A DNA stretch of 64,000 nt from an uncultured Alphaproteobacteria bacterium. GTDB taxonomy: Bacteria > Pseudomonadota > Alphaproteobacteria > RF32 > CAG-239. Position numbers and translations under genes: made by a program. Below are positions 14,745-24,204 of this stretch, one piece after another. Under the pieces are notes generated by a model, which saw only the letters and a list, made by a program, of their open reading frames with translations, had not been told where the DNA came from and did no database searches. Position 1 is the stretch's first letter. Every line of letters starts with the position of its first letter. Where the stretch lies: positions 177,733-241,732 of the forward strand of contig CAKQTH010000002.1 of assembly GCA_934276635.1 (NCBI GenBank), in the 5' to 3' direction.

Positions 14745-17554
14745 AGCTTGTCTTTCAAATATTTTGCCGTATAACTTTGTTTGCATTTGCAAATTTCTTC
14801 GGGTGTGCCCTGAGCAATGATTTTCCCGCCGCCGTCACCGCCTTCAGGCCCCAAATCTATGATATAATCGGCGGTTTTAATAACATCGAGATTGTGCTCG
14901 ATAACCAAAACCGTATTGCCCTGCTCCACAAATGTGTGCAACACGCTCAAAAGCTTGTTTATGTCTTCAAAATGAAGTCCAGTTGTCGGCTCGTCAAGAA
15001 TATACAGGGTCTTGCCAGTCGAGCGCTTGGAAAGCTCTTTCGAAAGCTTAATCCTTTGCGCCTCGCCGCCGGAAAGAGTCGTGGCTGACTGTCCGAGATG
15101 AACATATCCGAGTCCGACTTTTTGCAAAACTTCCAACCGATTCTTTATGGAAGGAATGCTTGAAAAAAACTGTTGCGCCTCGTTGACCGTCATATCCAAA
15201 ACATCAGCTATCGACTTGCCTTTATATTTTATTTCAAGCGTTTCGCGGTTAAATCTTTTTCCTTTGCAGACATCGCATTCAACATACACATCGGGCAAAA
15301 AGTGCATTTCAATTTTTGTAACACCGTCGCCCTGACATGCCTCGCAGCGCCCGCCGGCAACATTAAACGAAAATCTTCCGGCGTTATATCCGCGCGCTTT
15401 GGCTTCCGGAAGTCCGGCAAACCAATCACGAATATAGCTGAAAATTCCGGTATATGTGGCCGGATTCGACCGCGGCGTGCGCCCTATCGGCGATTGGTCG
15501 ATATTAATAATCTTGTCAATATTTTCAACCCCGATGATTTTGTCGTATCGGCCGGACGGAATGTATGTTCCGCTGATTTCTTTGCTCAGCGCCTTATACA
15601 GTGTTTCAAGAACGAGTGTTGATTTTCCGCTGCCCGAAACACCGGTAACACAGGTAAATGTGCCGAGCGGAATTTTCAAATCGACATTTTTCAGGTTGTT
15701 GGCGCAGGCTCCGGTCAATTCGATAAATTTGCCGTTTCCTTTGCGTCTTTGGCTCGGGACTTCAATTTTTTTGGTTCCGTTCAAATATTGCGCCGTCAGG
15801 CTGTTTTTGTTTTTCAAAATCTCTTTCAGCGGACCTTTTGCCACGACTTCTCCGCCGAGTTCGCCGGCCAGCGGCCCCATATCAACCACAAAATCAGCCG
15901 CTTTCATCGCATCTTCATCATGCTCAACCACAATAACCGTATTTCCGATATCGCGGAGTCCGGTCAGAGTTGCAAGCAGTCTGTCGTTGTCGCGCTGATG
16001 GAGTCCGATTGACGGCTCGTCCAAAACATACAAAACTCCTGTCAACTTGGAGCCTATTTGCGATGCCAGACGAATTCTTTGCGATTCGCCGCCCGAAAGC
16101 GAGCCGGACGCACGCGAAAGCGTCAGATATTCAAGTCCGACATTGTTCAAAAAGCCGAGTCGGTCAACGATTTCCTTGATGATTCGGTGTGCGATTTCTT
16201 TCTTTTTTGCCGAAAGCGTATCCTCAACCGCCGAAAACCACTCATAGGCTTTTTTCAGCGGCATATCGGTCACATCCATAATATCCATACCGTTGATTTT
16301 TACGGCAAGGGCTTCCGGTTTCAGCCTTTTTCCTTTGCAAAATTCGCACGGCGCCGCCGACTGATATTTTGAAAATTCTTCTCTTATCCACGATGAATCG
16401 GTTTCCATAAACCGGCGTTCCATATTTGGAATAACCCCTTCAAACGGCTTATCGCTCATAAATCTGGAATAATACATCGGGACGCAAATTCCGCCAGAAC
16501 CGTATAAAATAATATCTTTTGCCTCTTGCGGAAGGTCTTTCCACGGAGTTTTATCCGAAATTTTCAAAAAGTCGCACAACGAAAGCACGGTCTGGCGATA
16601 AAAAGACGACTTTCCGGAATCCCACGGCACAATCGCACCCTGTGACAGACTCAAATTTTGATTCGGAATAATCAAATTCGGATCCATATAAAGGCTGGCG
16701 CCGATGCCTCCGCAATGAGGGCACGCGCCGAACGGATTGTTAAACGAAAACAGCCGCGGCTCAATTTCTTCTATCGTAAAACCGGACACCGGACAGGCAA
16801 ATTTGCTCGAAAACACCTGTTTTTCACCGGTGGCAATATTCTGGGCATATATAATTCCGTCGCCCAGTTTCAGTGCTGTTTCGACCGATTGAGCCAAACG
16901 CTCGTTCATATTTTCTTTGATGACCAAACGATCGACCACAACCTCAATATCGTGTTTTTGATTTTTGTTCAGAGTCGGCAGTTCTTCCATGGTATAAACC
17001 TGACCGTCAATATTCAGCCGCTGATAGCCGTTTCTTGCCAGCTGTTCAAATTCTTTTTTGAATTCGCCTTTTTTGCCGCGCGCTATCGGAGCCAGCAGCA
17101 AAAGTTTTGTCCCTGCCGGATACGCGGCAATTTTATCAACCATCTGCGAGACCGTCTGCGATTCAATCGGAAGGCCGGTCGCCGGAGAATATGGAACGCC
17201 GATTCGCGCCCACAACAGACGCATATAATCATAAATTTCGGTAATCGTTCCGACGGTTGAACGCGGGTTATGCGATGTTGTTTTTTGCTCAATCGAAATT
17301 GCCGGAGCCAAACCTTCTATCGAATCCACATCGGGCTTTTTCATCAAATCCAAAAACTGGCGGGCATATGCCGACAGGCTTTCAACATACCGCCTTTGCC
17401 CTTCTGCGTATATGATATCAAACGCCAGCGACGATTTTCCGCTGCCGGACAATCCGGTTATTACTGAAAGTTTGTTCTTCGGAATGTCTATATTGATATT
17501 TTTAAGATTGTGCTCGCGTCCGCCGCGAATTTCTATAAACTTATCTTCTGCCAT
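14741..17554 (-). CDS. uvrA: excinuclease ABC subunit A
   Basis: 937 residues. The start at 17554 has a good GGAGA ribosome site; an upstream extension of 18 residues lacks one. Two ABC ATPase modules are present: Walker A GLSGSGKSSLAF near residue 30 and GVSGSGKSTLV near 635, each with an SGGE(S/A)QRI signature. Zinc knuckles are seen as ACPHCGG, CEFCKGKR and CEACQGDG with CDVCKGKRF. UvrA recognises bulky lesions with UvrB in nucleotide excision repair. xerC follows with a four-base overlap. Confidence 0.97.
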   Translation of the reverse strand: MAEDKFIEIRGGREHNLKNINIDIPKNKLSVITGLSGSGKSSLAFDIIYAEGQRRYVESLSAYARQFLDLMKKPDVDSIEGLAPAISIEQKTTSHNPRSTVGTITEIYDYMRLLWARIGVPYSPATGLPIESQTVSQMVDKIAAYPAGTKLLLLAPIARGKKGEFKKEFEQLARNGYQRLNIDGQVYTMEELPTLNKNQKHDIEVVVDRLVIKENMNERLAQSVETALKLGDGIIYAQNIATGEKQVFSSKFACPVSGFTIEEIEPRLFSFNNPFGACPHCGGIGASLYMDPNLIIPNQNLSLSQGAIVPWDSGKSSFYRQTVLSLCDFLKISDKTPWKDLPQEAKDIILYGSGGICVPMYYSRFMSDKPFEGVIPNMERRFMETDSSWIREEFSKYQSAAPCEFCKGKRLKPEALAVKINGMDIMDVTDMPLKKAYEWFSAVEDTLSAKKKEIAHRIIKEIVDRLGFLNNVGLEYLTLSRASGSLSGGESQRIRLASQIGSKLTGVLYVLDEPSIGLHQRDNDRLLATLTGLRDIGNTVIVVEHDEDAMKAADFVVDMGPLAGELGGEVVAKGPLKEILKNKNSLTAQYLNGTKKIEVPSQRRKGNGKFIELTGACANNLKNVDLKIPLGTFTCVTGVSGSGKSTLVLETLYKALSKEISGTYIPSGRYDKIIGVENIDKIINIDQSPIGRTPRSNPATYTGIFSYIRDWFAGLPEAKARGYNAGRFSFNVAGGRCEACQGDGVTKIEMHFLPDVYVECDVCKGKRFNRETLEIKYKGKSIADVLDMTVNEAQQFFSSIPSIKNRLEVLQKVGLGYVHLGQSATTLSGGEAQRIKLSKELSKRSTGKTLYILDEPTTGLHFEDINKLLSVLHTFVEQGNTVLVIEHNLDVIKTADYIIDLGPEGGDGGGKIIAQGTPEEICKCKQSYTAKYLKDKL

Positions 17555-17618
17555 TTTTATCTCTCCGTTGTCGGAAAATACAAGATTATGCGACAAAAGG
17601 CAATACATATTTATATCA

Positions 17619-17649
17619 AAAAAAACAGCCCTTGTTATCGGGCTGTTTT
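17619..17649 (-). terminator. terminator after carD
   Basis: On the minus strand AAAACAGCCC (17649-17640) pairs with GGGCTGTTTT (17631-17622) and is followed by further T residues. Confidence 0.88.
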
Positions 17650-17656
17650 ATCATTT

Positions 17657-18163
17657 TTATTTAGATAAAATATCCAAAAGTTTTTTGTTTGCATCGTCGA
17701 CCGATATGCTGTCGCAAATAGCGATTTCGTTAGCCAGACGGTCAAGAGCCTGTTCATAAATCTGACGCTCGCTGTATGACTGTTCGGCAACATTTTCATT
17801 GCGGTACAAATCGCGTACGACTTCGGCGATAGCAACCAAATTGCCCGAATTTATTTTATTTTCATATTCCAAAGCGCGGCGCGACCACATAATTTTTTTG
17901 GTCTTTGCTTTGCCCTTCAAAACATTGAGAGCATCATTAATTGTTGCTTCTTCGGCAATTTTGCGCAACCCGACATTTGCAACTTTGCTCATCGGAATGC
18001 GCAAAGTCATTTTATCTTTGTCAAAATTTACAACCAAAAGTTCAAGTTCGGTGCCCCCGATTTGCTGCTTTGCAATATCGGCAACTTTACCGACCCCGTG
18101 AGCAGGATAAACAACATATTCACCGGCATTAAAAGTCAACGGAGCGACAGTTTTTTTAATCAT
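17657..18163 (-). CDS. carD: CarD/CdnL-family RNA polymerase-binding regulator
   Basis: 168 residues. The N-terminal RNA polymerase interaction domain (about 10-70: GEYVVYPAHGVGKV, then KMTLRIPMSKV) is followed by the helical DNA-binding domain (from about 85, MWSRRALEYENKI). CarD-type proteins stabilise open promoter complexes, notably at rRNA promoters. Shine-Dalgarno AAAGGAA precedes ATG. It is a single-gene unit with its own terminator. Confidence 0.92.
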   Translation of the reverse strand: MIKKTVAPLTFNAGEYVVYPAHGVGKVADIAKQQIGGTELELLVVNFDKDKMTLRIPMSKVANVGLRKIAEEATINDALNVLKGKAKTKKIMWSRRALEYENKINSGNLVAIAEVVRDLYRNENVAEQSYSERQIYEQALDRLANEIAICDSISVDDANKKLLDILSK

Positions 18164-18242
18164 AACATTTCCTTTTTTTATTTATTTTCCGCGAAACAAG
18201 GCAGAGTATACCACAAAATTTGACCTAAATCCACAAAAAAAT

Positions 18243-18710
18243 TTATTTCGGAAAAGAATTTGTTTGGCGCAGAGCTTCTCCGACGACCATAACCGCCGAC
18301 AACGCCATATTAATCGAACGGGCGTTTTTGTTCATCGGAATCAAAAGCCTTGCATCAGCGATATTATGCACCGACGGCGGAACTCCGGCGCTTTCGCGTC
18401 CCATAAGGATAATATCGTTTTTGCAAAATTCAAAATCAGTATACGGCTCACTGGCATGAGTCGTCAATAAGACAATTCGTCCATATTCATCGGGGTGCTC
18501 GGCGCGGTATTTCAAAAAATCTTCCCACGAATCGTGCCTGCGATAAGATACCATATCCAAATAGTCCATTCCGGCGCGGCGCATCGCTTTTTCATTAAAC
18601 ATAAACCCGCACGGCTCAATTATATCAATCGGCAAATCCAAACAGGCGCCGAGTCGGAGCAAAGTTCCGGTGTTTTGCGGAATATCCGGCTGAAAAAGGG
18701 CTAATCTCAT
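18243..18710 (-). CDS. trmL: tRNA (cytidine(34)-2'-O)-methyltransferase TrmL
   Basis: 155 residues. SPOUT fold: MRLALFQPDIPQNTGTLLR at the start, DIIEPCGF, then LMGRESAGVP and the knot-forming SINMALSAVMVVGEALRQ at the end. It methylates the wobble ribose of tRNA-Leu. Its ATG overlaps the holA stop (ATGA). Last gene of the leuS-lptE-holA-trmL run. Confidence 0.93.
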   Translation of the reverse strand: MRLALFQPDIPQNTGTLLRLGACLDLPIDIIEPCGFMFNEKAMRRAGMDYLDMVSYRRHDSWEDFLKYRAEHPDEYGRIVLLTTHASEPYTDFEFCKNDIILMGRESAGVPPSVHNIADARLLIPMNKNARSINMALSAVMVVGEALRQTNSFPK

Positions 18711-19738
18711 CTCGAATTCCTTTGTCTGCGCGCCGCCGATGCAATCTGCATAATCAAATAGCTGACAATCTGCTCATTGGGCATATTTGTTGTTTTGCAA
18801 TCCCTTTCAGCGCGAAACAGCAGCTCAAAAACATCTAAAATCTTTTCTCTTGACCAAAAACGGAGCTGATTTTCAAATGCTTCTTTGCGAAAAAATATAA
18901 CCTGCGGCTTCAGCTTTGCCGCGGCCGAAGAAACATTTGTCCCCTCTTCCATATAGCTTTTGCAAACCAGCAGGCGATTAAAATGATACATCAGATTTCG
19001 CGTAATCGAAACCGGTTCGGCGCCTTCTTTTAAGAGTTTTTCATATGCAGCCAGCGCTTTTTGCGTATCTCCGGACGCCGCATAAAATGCAATATCTTCC
19101 AGCCCGAAAGACGCCAGTTCGCCGACAATGTTCGCAACATCTTGTGCCTCAATATTCTTTTTTGACCCGACATATGTAATCAGCTTTTCAATCTCGCCGA
19201 TATTGGTTTTGCGGTCGGCCGACAAGCGCGAATACAAAAGTTGCAGCGCATCGGAAGAAATTGTATATCCGTTGTCTATAAACATCTGCCGCGCGGTCGC
19301 ATATATCGATTCGTCGCGGTCTTCATAGCAGGCAACGCATATCAGCCGTTCATCGGTCTCCGCCATTGAAACCAGCGCCGACTTTTTCTTCAAAGTCGTT
19401 GAATATGCAACCAAAAAAGTGTCGCTTTTGCTTTCCAAAATCTGCGGCATCAGCTTTGCCAAATCTCCGTCCGCATTTTTCAGAACAACCACTCTGCGGC
19501 CGCCCATCAGCGACTGTGCATTATATTCGGCAATCAGCGCCGTTTTGTCGGAAGAGAGTGTTTCCATATCAAGATATGCGGTTTGAAATGGATCATAAAT
19601 ATCTTTGCAGATTGCCGCCGTAAAACTTTTGACATATTCCGACACTAGGCCTTCGTTTGAGCCGTAAATTATGGCTCCCTTAAACGAGGCATCGGGATTT
19701 TTCAAAAATTTATCAATTTGAACCTGCTTAAAATTCAC
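18707..19738 (-). CDS. holA: DNA polymerase III subunit delta
   Basis: 343 residues, the usual length. The N-terminal AAA+-like part (AIIYGSNEGLVSEYVK) lacks a functional Walker A, as is normal for delta. The C-terminal collar domain is helical. Delta opens the beta clamp in the clamp loader. The GTG start overlaps the lptE end and has a GGCGGG upstream. Its context between lptE and trmL in one run is typical, since leuS-lptE-holA is a conserved proteobacterial order. Confidence 0.88.
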   Translation of the reverse strand: MNFKQVQIDKFLKNPDASFKGAIIYGSNEGLVSEYVKSFTAAICKDIYDPFQTAYLDMETLSSDKTALIAEYNAQSLMGGRRVVVLKNADGDLAKLMPQILESKSDTFLVAYSTTLKKKSALVSMAETDERLICVACYEDRDESIYATARQMFIDNGYTISSDALQLLYSRLSADRKTNIGEIEKLITYVGSKKNIEAQDVANIVGELASFGLEDIAFYAASGDTQKALAAYEKLLKEGAEPVSITRNLMYHFNRLLVCKSYMEEGTNVSSAAAKLKPQVIFFRKEAFENQLRFWSREKILDVFELLFRAERDCKTTNMPNEQIVSYLIMQIASAARRQRNSR

Positions 19739-20276
19739 TATACCCGCCCGAATTTGTTATTTTAGAGTGAAAATACGCACCCAATCGCAGCGCTATGTCG
19801 TCAGCAATGATTTTTGCCGCGTCGCGCTCGGTCTTTTTTTGCGCCGATGTTGTAGAATACGGATTGGCCATAATATCATAGCTGACAAATGCAATACTAT
19901 TTCCGCTCAATAACTGCTCATGATTTTCTTCAAGAAAATAATTCACGGTATATTTGACTCTTTCACGCGTTGCGGTAATATCGTCTCGTAAAGCCTGCTG
20001 CACAATCTGTTTTTCTGCCAGCATCACATACAAACGATATCTTGGTTCGGCCGGAACGCCTTTCGGGGTCAGGCTGTCAAGCAGCTCATTTCTGATTATC
20101 TGTCCGAAACGATCTTCTATCGGCTCGACTTTTATCTGCGCCAGCTCGCTTACAATGGAAGAATTGTAACTTTCGCCGGAATACCATGCGCCGTCGCCGT
20201 CATGCTGCACATACAGCGGGCGAAACCCGCAGGCGCACAGCAATGTCGGGACGATTACAGATACAAATATTTTCAT
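19728..20276 (-). CDS. lptE: LPS assembly lipoprotein LptE
   Basis: 182 residues. A lipoprotein signal with the lipobox LLCAC places the acylated cysteine near residue 16. CGFRPLY follows, the conserved start of mature LptE. The rest fits the family's two-helix/beta sandwich. LptE plugs the LptD barrel in the outer membrane for LPS export. ATG at 20276 is preferred over a TTG at 20291 that lies inside leuS. It sits between leuS and holA. Confidence 0.85.
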   Translation of the reverse strand: MKIFVSVIVPTLLCACGFRPLYVQHDGDGAWYSGESYNSSIVSELAQIKVEPIEDRFGQIIRNELLDSLTPKGVPAEPRYRLYVMLAEKQIVQQALRDDITATRERVKYTVNYFLEENHEQLLSGNSIAFVSYDIMANPYSTTSAQKKTERDAAKIIADDIALRLGAYFHSKITNSGGYSEF

Positions 20277-20280
20277 CTTT

Positions 20281-22740
20281 TTATGCAACAATGTTCACAA
20301 TCCTGTTCGGTACAACGATAATTTTTCTGATTTCTTTGCCTTCAATCTGTTTTTTTACATTTTCAAGATTCAAGGCGGCTTTTTGGACATCTTCATTTGC
20401 CGAATTCATCGGAACTTCGATTGTTCCACGCATTTTTCCGCAAATTTGAACAGCTATGGTAACCGTGTTGTCAGCGGCCAGATTTTTATCTCCGACCGGC
20501 CAGCTTTCTTGAACTATATATGTCTTTTCGCCGCAGCGCGCCCACATTTCTTCTGCCAGATGCGGAGCAAACGGAGCCAACAGTTTGAGCAGAGTTTTAT
20601 ACAGTTCAAGCGGAATTTTGTTCAGCCCGGACAGATAGTTGACATAGGTCATAAGCGACGAAACCGCGGTGTTGAACTTCATCTGATCAATACGCTCTGA
20701 AACTTCCAAAATGCATTTATGCATAGCCCGCAAATCAGCCTCATTCGGCTTGATATTCGCATCAACCTTTTTGAACAGGGCATAAACTTTGCCGACAAAG
20801 CGGTATACGCCCATCAGGCTTTCGTCTGACCACATGGCGGCCTGCTCAAACGGACCGATAAACATTTCATACAGGCGAAACGCGTCAGCACCATAATTTT
20901 CGACAATATCGTCCGGATTAATCACATTTCCGCGCGATTTTGACATTTTTTCGCCGTTAGACGCCAAAATCATACCGTGCGAAGTGCGGCGTTTGTACGG
21001 TTCTTTGGTGTTTACATATCCGCAGTCATACAAAAACTTGTGCCAGAAGCGCGAATACAAAAGGTGAAGCGTGGTATGTTCCATACCGCCGTTGTACCAA
21101 TCGACATTCATCCAATAATCAAGAGCTTCTTTAGAGGCAAATTCTTTGTCGTTATGCGGATCGCAATAGCGCAGAAAATACCACGAAGACCCCGCCCAGT
21201 TCGGCATAATATCCGTTTCGCGTCTTGCATGTCCGCCGCATTTCGGACAGGTTGTATTAACCCAATCGGTAGCTTTTGCAAGCGGCGAATCGCCCTCATC
21301 ATTCGGCAAAAAGTCGTTAATATACGGCAACTCGAGCGGCAAATCTTTTTCATCTAAAGGCTGCCAGCCGCATTTTTCGCAATATACCATCGGAATCGGT
21401 TCGCCCCAATATCTCTGGCGGGAAAAAATCCAATCGCGGAGTTTGAAATTAACTTTGCTGTTGCCGAAACCATGTTCTTTGGCATATTCAATCGCTTTTT
21501 TCATTCCGTCTTCTTTGTTCAGACTGTTCAAAAATTCCGAATTGATATGTTCACCGTCTTCTTCCCAGGCTTTTTCGCTGATATCGCCGCCGGCCAAAAC
21601 CTGAATAATCGGCAGATTAAACGCTTTTGCAAAGTCATAATCGCGTTGGTCATGCGCAGGAACGGCCATAATCGCGCCGGTTCCGTATCCGGTCAAAACA
21701 TAGTCGGAAATAAACACCGGAATCATCTTGCCGTTAAACGGATTTTTCGCCTTAATTCCCTTCAGCTCAACGCCTGTTTTTTCTTCTGAAATGGAGCGTT
21801 GCAGCTCAGATTTTTTGGCTGTCGCTTCAACATAAGCTTTGATTTCTTCCGGATTTTCAAATTTGTTCATATATTTTTGAACAAACGGGTGTTCCGGCGC
21901 CAACACCATATAAGTTACACCGAACGCCGTATCCGGACGGGTTGTAAACACTTTGAGCTTGTCATCGCCAAATTCAAAATCAAGTTCCGCGCCCTCTGAA
22001 CGGCCGATCCAGTTAATCTGCTGAGCTTTTACGCGGTCTACAAAATCCAAATCTTTTAAGTCGTCTATAAGTCTGTCGGCATATTTTGTGATTGCGACAA
22101 TCCACTGTTCTTTGTTTTTTCTGACAACAGGGGCGCCGCATCTTTCGCAGCAGCCGTTGACAACTTCTTCGTTGGCAAGCCCGACTTTGCATTCCGGACA
22201 CCAGTTAATCGCCATTTTTCCTTTATATGCCATATTGTGCTTAAACAGCTGGATAAACATCCACTGCGTCCATTTATAATACTCCGGATCACAGGTAGAG
22301 ATGCATCTGTCCCAATCAAAAGACAAACCGATTGATTTCAGCTGGCGGGTAAAGTTTTCAATATTTGCTTTGGTCGAAACGGCAGGGTGGATACCGGTTT
22401 TGATGGCATAATTTTCGGCCGGAAGCCCGAACGCGTCAAACCCTATCGGATACAACACATTAAATCCCTGCATTCTTTTTTTGCGTGAAATTACATCAAG
22501 CGCGGTATACGAACGCGGGTGCCCCACATGAAGTCCGGCGCCGGACGGATACGGAAACTCGACCAGTGCATAAAATTTTTCTTTATTTTTATCGATATCA
22601 ACATGGTAGATTTTTTCGTCTTCCCAAATTTTCTGCCATTTTTTTTCAATGGTGCGGAAGTTGTATCTGTCTTCAATTTCCCAAGTTTTTTTCCAATCTT
22701 CAAACGATTCTTTTTCGTTATATTTTGCAATACCCGACAT
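20281..22740 (-). CDS. leuS: leucyl-tRNA synthetase
   Basis: 819 residues. Class I signatures: the HIGH-like AGLHVGHPRSYT near residue 72 and KMSKSRGNV near 605. An editing CP1 domain (GTGAIMAVPAHDQRDYDFA) is present. The zinc-like region INWCPECKVGLANEEVV followed by CERCGAPV is the form seen mainly in Firmicutes, spirochaetes and relatives, whereas alphaproteobacterial enzymes usually read VNWDPVDxTVLANEQV. It is shorter than the usual 850-870 residue alphaproteobacterial enzyme. Function is clear; origin may be by transfer. Confidence 0.96.
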   Translation of the reverse strand: MSGIAKYNEKESFEDWKKTWEIEDRYNFRTIEKKWQKIWEDEKIYHVDIDKNKEKFYALVEFPYPSGAGLHVGHPRSYTALDVISRKKRMQGFNVLYPIGFDAFGLPAENYAIKTGIHPAVSTKANIENFTRQLKSIGLSFDWDRCISTCDPEYYKWTQWMFIQLFKHNMAYKGKMAINWCPECKVGLANEEVVNGCCERCGAPVVRKNKEQWIVAITKYADRLIDDLKDLDFVDRVKAQQINWIGRSEGAELDFEFGDDKLKVFTTRPDTAFGVTYMVLAPEHPFVQKYMNKFENPEEIKAYVEATAKKSELQRSISEEKTGVELKGIKAKNPFNGKMIPVFISDYVLTGYGTGAIMAVPAHDQRDYDFAKAFNLPIIQVLAGGDISEKAWEEDGEHINSEFLNSLNKEDGMKKAIEYAKEHGFGNSKVNFKLRDWIFSRQRYWGEPIPMVYCEKCGWQPLDEKDLPLELPYINDFLPNDEGDSPLAKATDWVNTTCPKCGGHARRETDIMPNWAGSSWYFLRYCDPHNDKEFASKEALDYWMNVDWYNGGMEHTTLHLLYSRFWHKFLYDCGYVNTKEPYKRRTSHGMILASNGEKMSKSRGNVINPDDIVENYGADAFRLYEMFIGPFEQAAMWSDESLMGVYRFVGKVYALFKKVDANIKPNEADLRAMHKCILEVSERIDQMKFNTAVSSLMTYVNYLSGLNKIPLELYKTLLKLLAPFAPHLAEEMWARCGEKTYIVQESWPVGDKNLAADNTVTIAVQICGKMRGTIEVPMNSANEDVQKAALNLENVKKQIEGKEIRKIIVVPNRIVNIVA

Positions 22741-22868
22741 TTAATTTTTCTCCATCATACATAATCTTTCCGTAAGTTAGCACATTTGCCGAAAAACGCA
22801 AACAGTTTCTTTGTTGTAAAATAAAAATATGGGATTAAAATGCAAAAAAATATTATCGGAGAATATAT

Positions 22869-24137
22869 ATGTCTGTTGAAAGAAAATACGCGGCAAAAGT
22901 TCTGCAAAAAGTTTTGGAAGAAAAAGTTTTTTTCAAAGATGCGCTTGCCTCATATGAAGAGATGCTCGAAAAACACGAAAAATTTGTGACAATGCTGGTT
23001 TTGACCACGCTCAGAAAAAAAGAATTTTTGGAAAAGATCCTGCGCAAATACATCAAAAAACCGCTGAAAAACAAAGATATCGGCGCAAAATATCTTCTTT
23101 TATGCGCGACCGCCGAATTATTTTATATGTCATCGCCGGAATATGCCGTCATCAATGAATATGTAGGCATCATAAAGCAGCAAAATGGTCGTTTTTTGAG
23201 CTCTATGGCAAACGCGGTCTTGCGCAATATCATCAAAGATAAAAACAGCTTGCAGGCTTTGGACGATGGGCGCAATCTGCCAGAAAAATTCCGCAAATCG
23301 CTCGAAAACGACTATGGCCGAGACATTGTCTGCAAAATTGAACGGGAATATGCAAAACAGCCGAAACTTGACATTTCGATAAAGCAGGCATTTGCCGATG
23401 ATTTTACATTGCCGGATTCGCAAAAGCAAGACCGCACGACTTTGCACCTTGAAAATGCGTCTGAAGTTGAAAAAATTGCCGGCTATGCGGACGGAAAATG
23501 GTGGGTTCAGGATTATGCGGCGACTCTGGCCGTTAAAACCGCCGGAAATCCGCAAAACAAAAAAGTTCTTGATTTATGCGCGGCCCCAGGCGGCAAAACC
23601 GCACAGCTGGCCGATGGCGGAGCATTTGTCACCGCAGTTGACATTTCGGCTTCCAGACTTGAAAAACTGGCGGCAAATATGGCTCGTCTCGGCTTTTCGG
23701 ACAAAGTCAAAATTGTTTGCGCCGATGCTTTTGATTTTTTGCAAAATTGCGCGGTCGGAGAATTTGATATGATTTTGGTTGACGCTCCGTGTTCCGCTTC
23801 GGGCACCTTGCGCCGCCACCCCGAAATTCCTTATATCAAAAGCATAGAAGATGCAAAAAAAATGGCGGAAATTCAGCAGAAAATGCTTGCTGCGGCGGCC
23901 GAAAAGCTAAAATCGGGCGGGACACTGGTTTATTGCGTATGCTCAATTTTCAAAGTTGAAGGAGAAGACATCGCCGCAGACTTTTTGCAAAAACACCCGG
24001 ATTTTTCAAAAAAAGAAATATCTTCTGAACAGCTTGCCGACAAAAGGATTTTGACTACCGACGGATTTTTGCGGACACTGCCGTTTTATGCCGGCGGAAC
24101 AGACGCGTTTTTTGTTGCCGCGTTTTGCAAAAAATAA
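22869..24137 (+). CDS. rsmB: 16S rRNA m5C967 methyltransferase RsmB
   Basis: 422 residues. An N-terminal NusB-like RNA-binding domain (about 1-140) precedes the methyltransferase domain. SAM site VLDLCAAPGGKT is near residue 240, and the catalytic cysteines are in DAPCSASGTLRRHPE and YCVCS. It methylates C967 of 16S rRNA. The GGAG ribosome site is well placed. It faces away from leuS. Confidence 0.92.
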   Translation: MSVERKYAAKVLQKVLEEKVFFKDALASYEEMLEKHEKFVTMLVLTTLRKKEFLEKILRKYIKKPLKNKDIGAKYLLLCATAELFYMSSPEYAVINEYVGIIKQQNGRFLSSMANAVLRNIIKDKNSLQALDDGRNLPEKFRKSLENDYGRDIVCKIEREYAKQPKLDISIKQAFADDFTLPDSQKQDRTTLHLENASEVEKIAGYADGKWWVQDYAATLAVKTAGNPQNKKVLDLCAAPGGKTAQLADGGAFVTAVDISASRLEKLAANMARLGFSDKVKIVCADAFDFLQNCAVGEFDMILVDAPCSASGTLRRHPEIPYIKSIEDAKKMAEIQQKMLAAAAEKLKSGGTLVYCVCSIFKVEGEDIAADFLQKHPDFSKKEISSEQLADKRILTTDGFLRTLPFYAGGTDAFFVAAFCKK

Positions 24138-24204
24138 TTATATTTAGATTGAAAAAAAGAAATATATGGGATAGTTTTGAAAAAAAGCAAAGAAAGGAAA
24201 AAAT

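Noticed and set aside
17555..17608. Longer N-terminus for UvrA
   Set aside because: The added 18 residues have no ribosome site and are not part of the conserved UvrA start.
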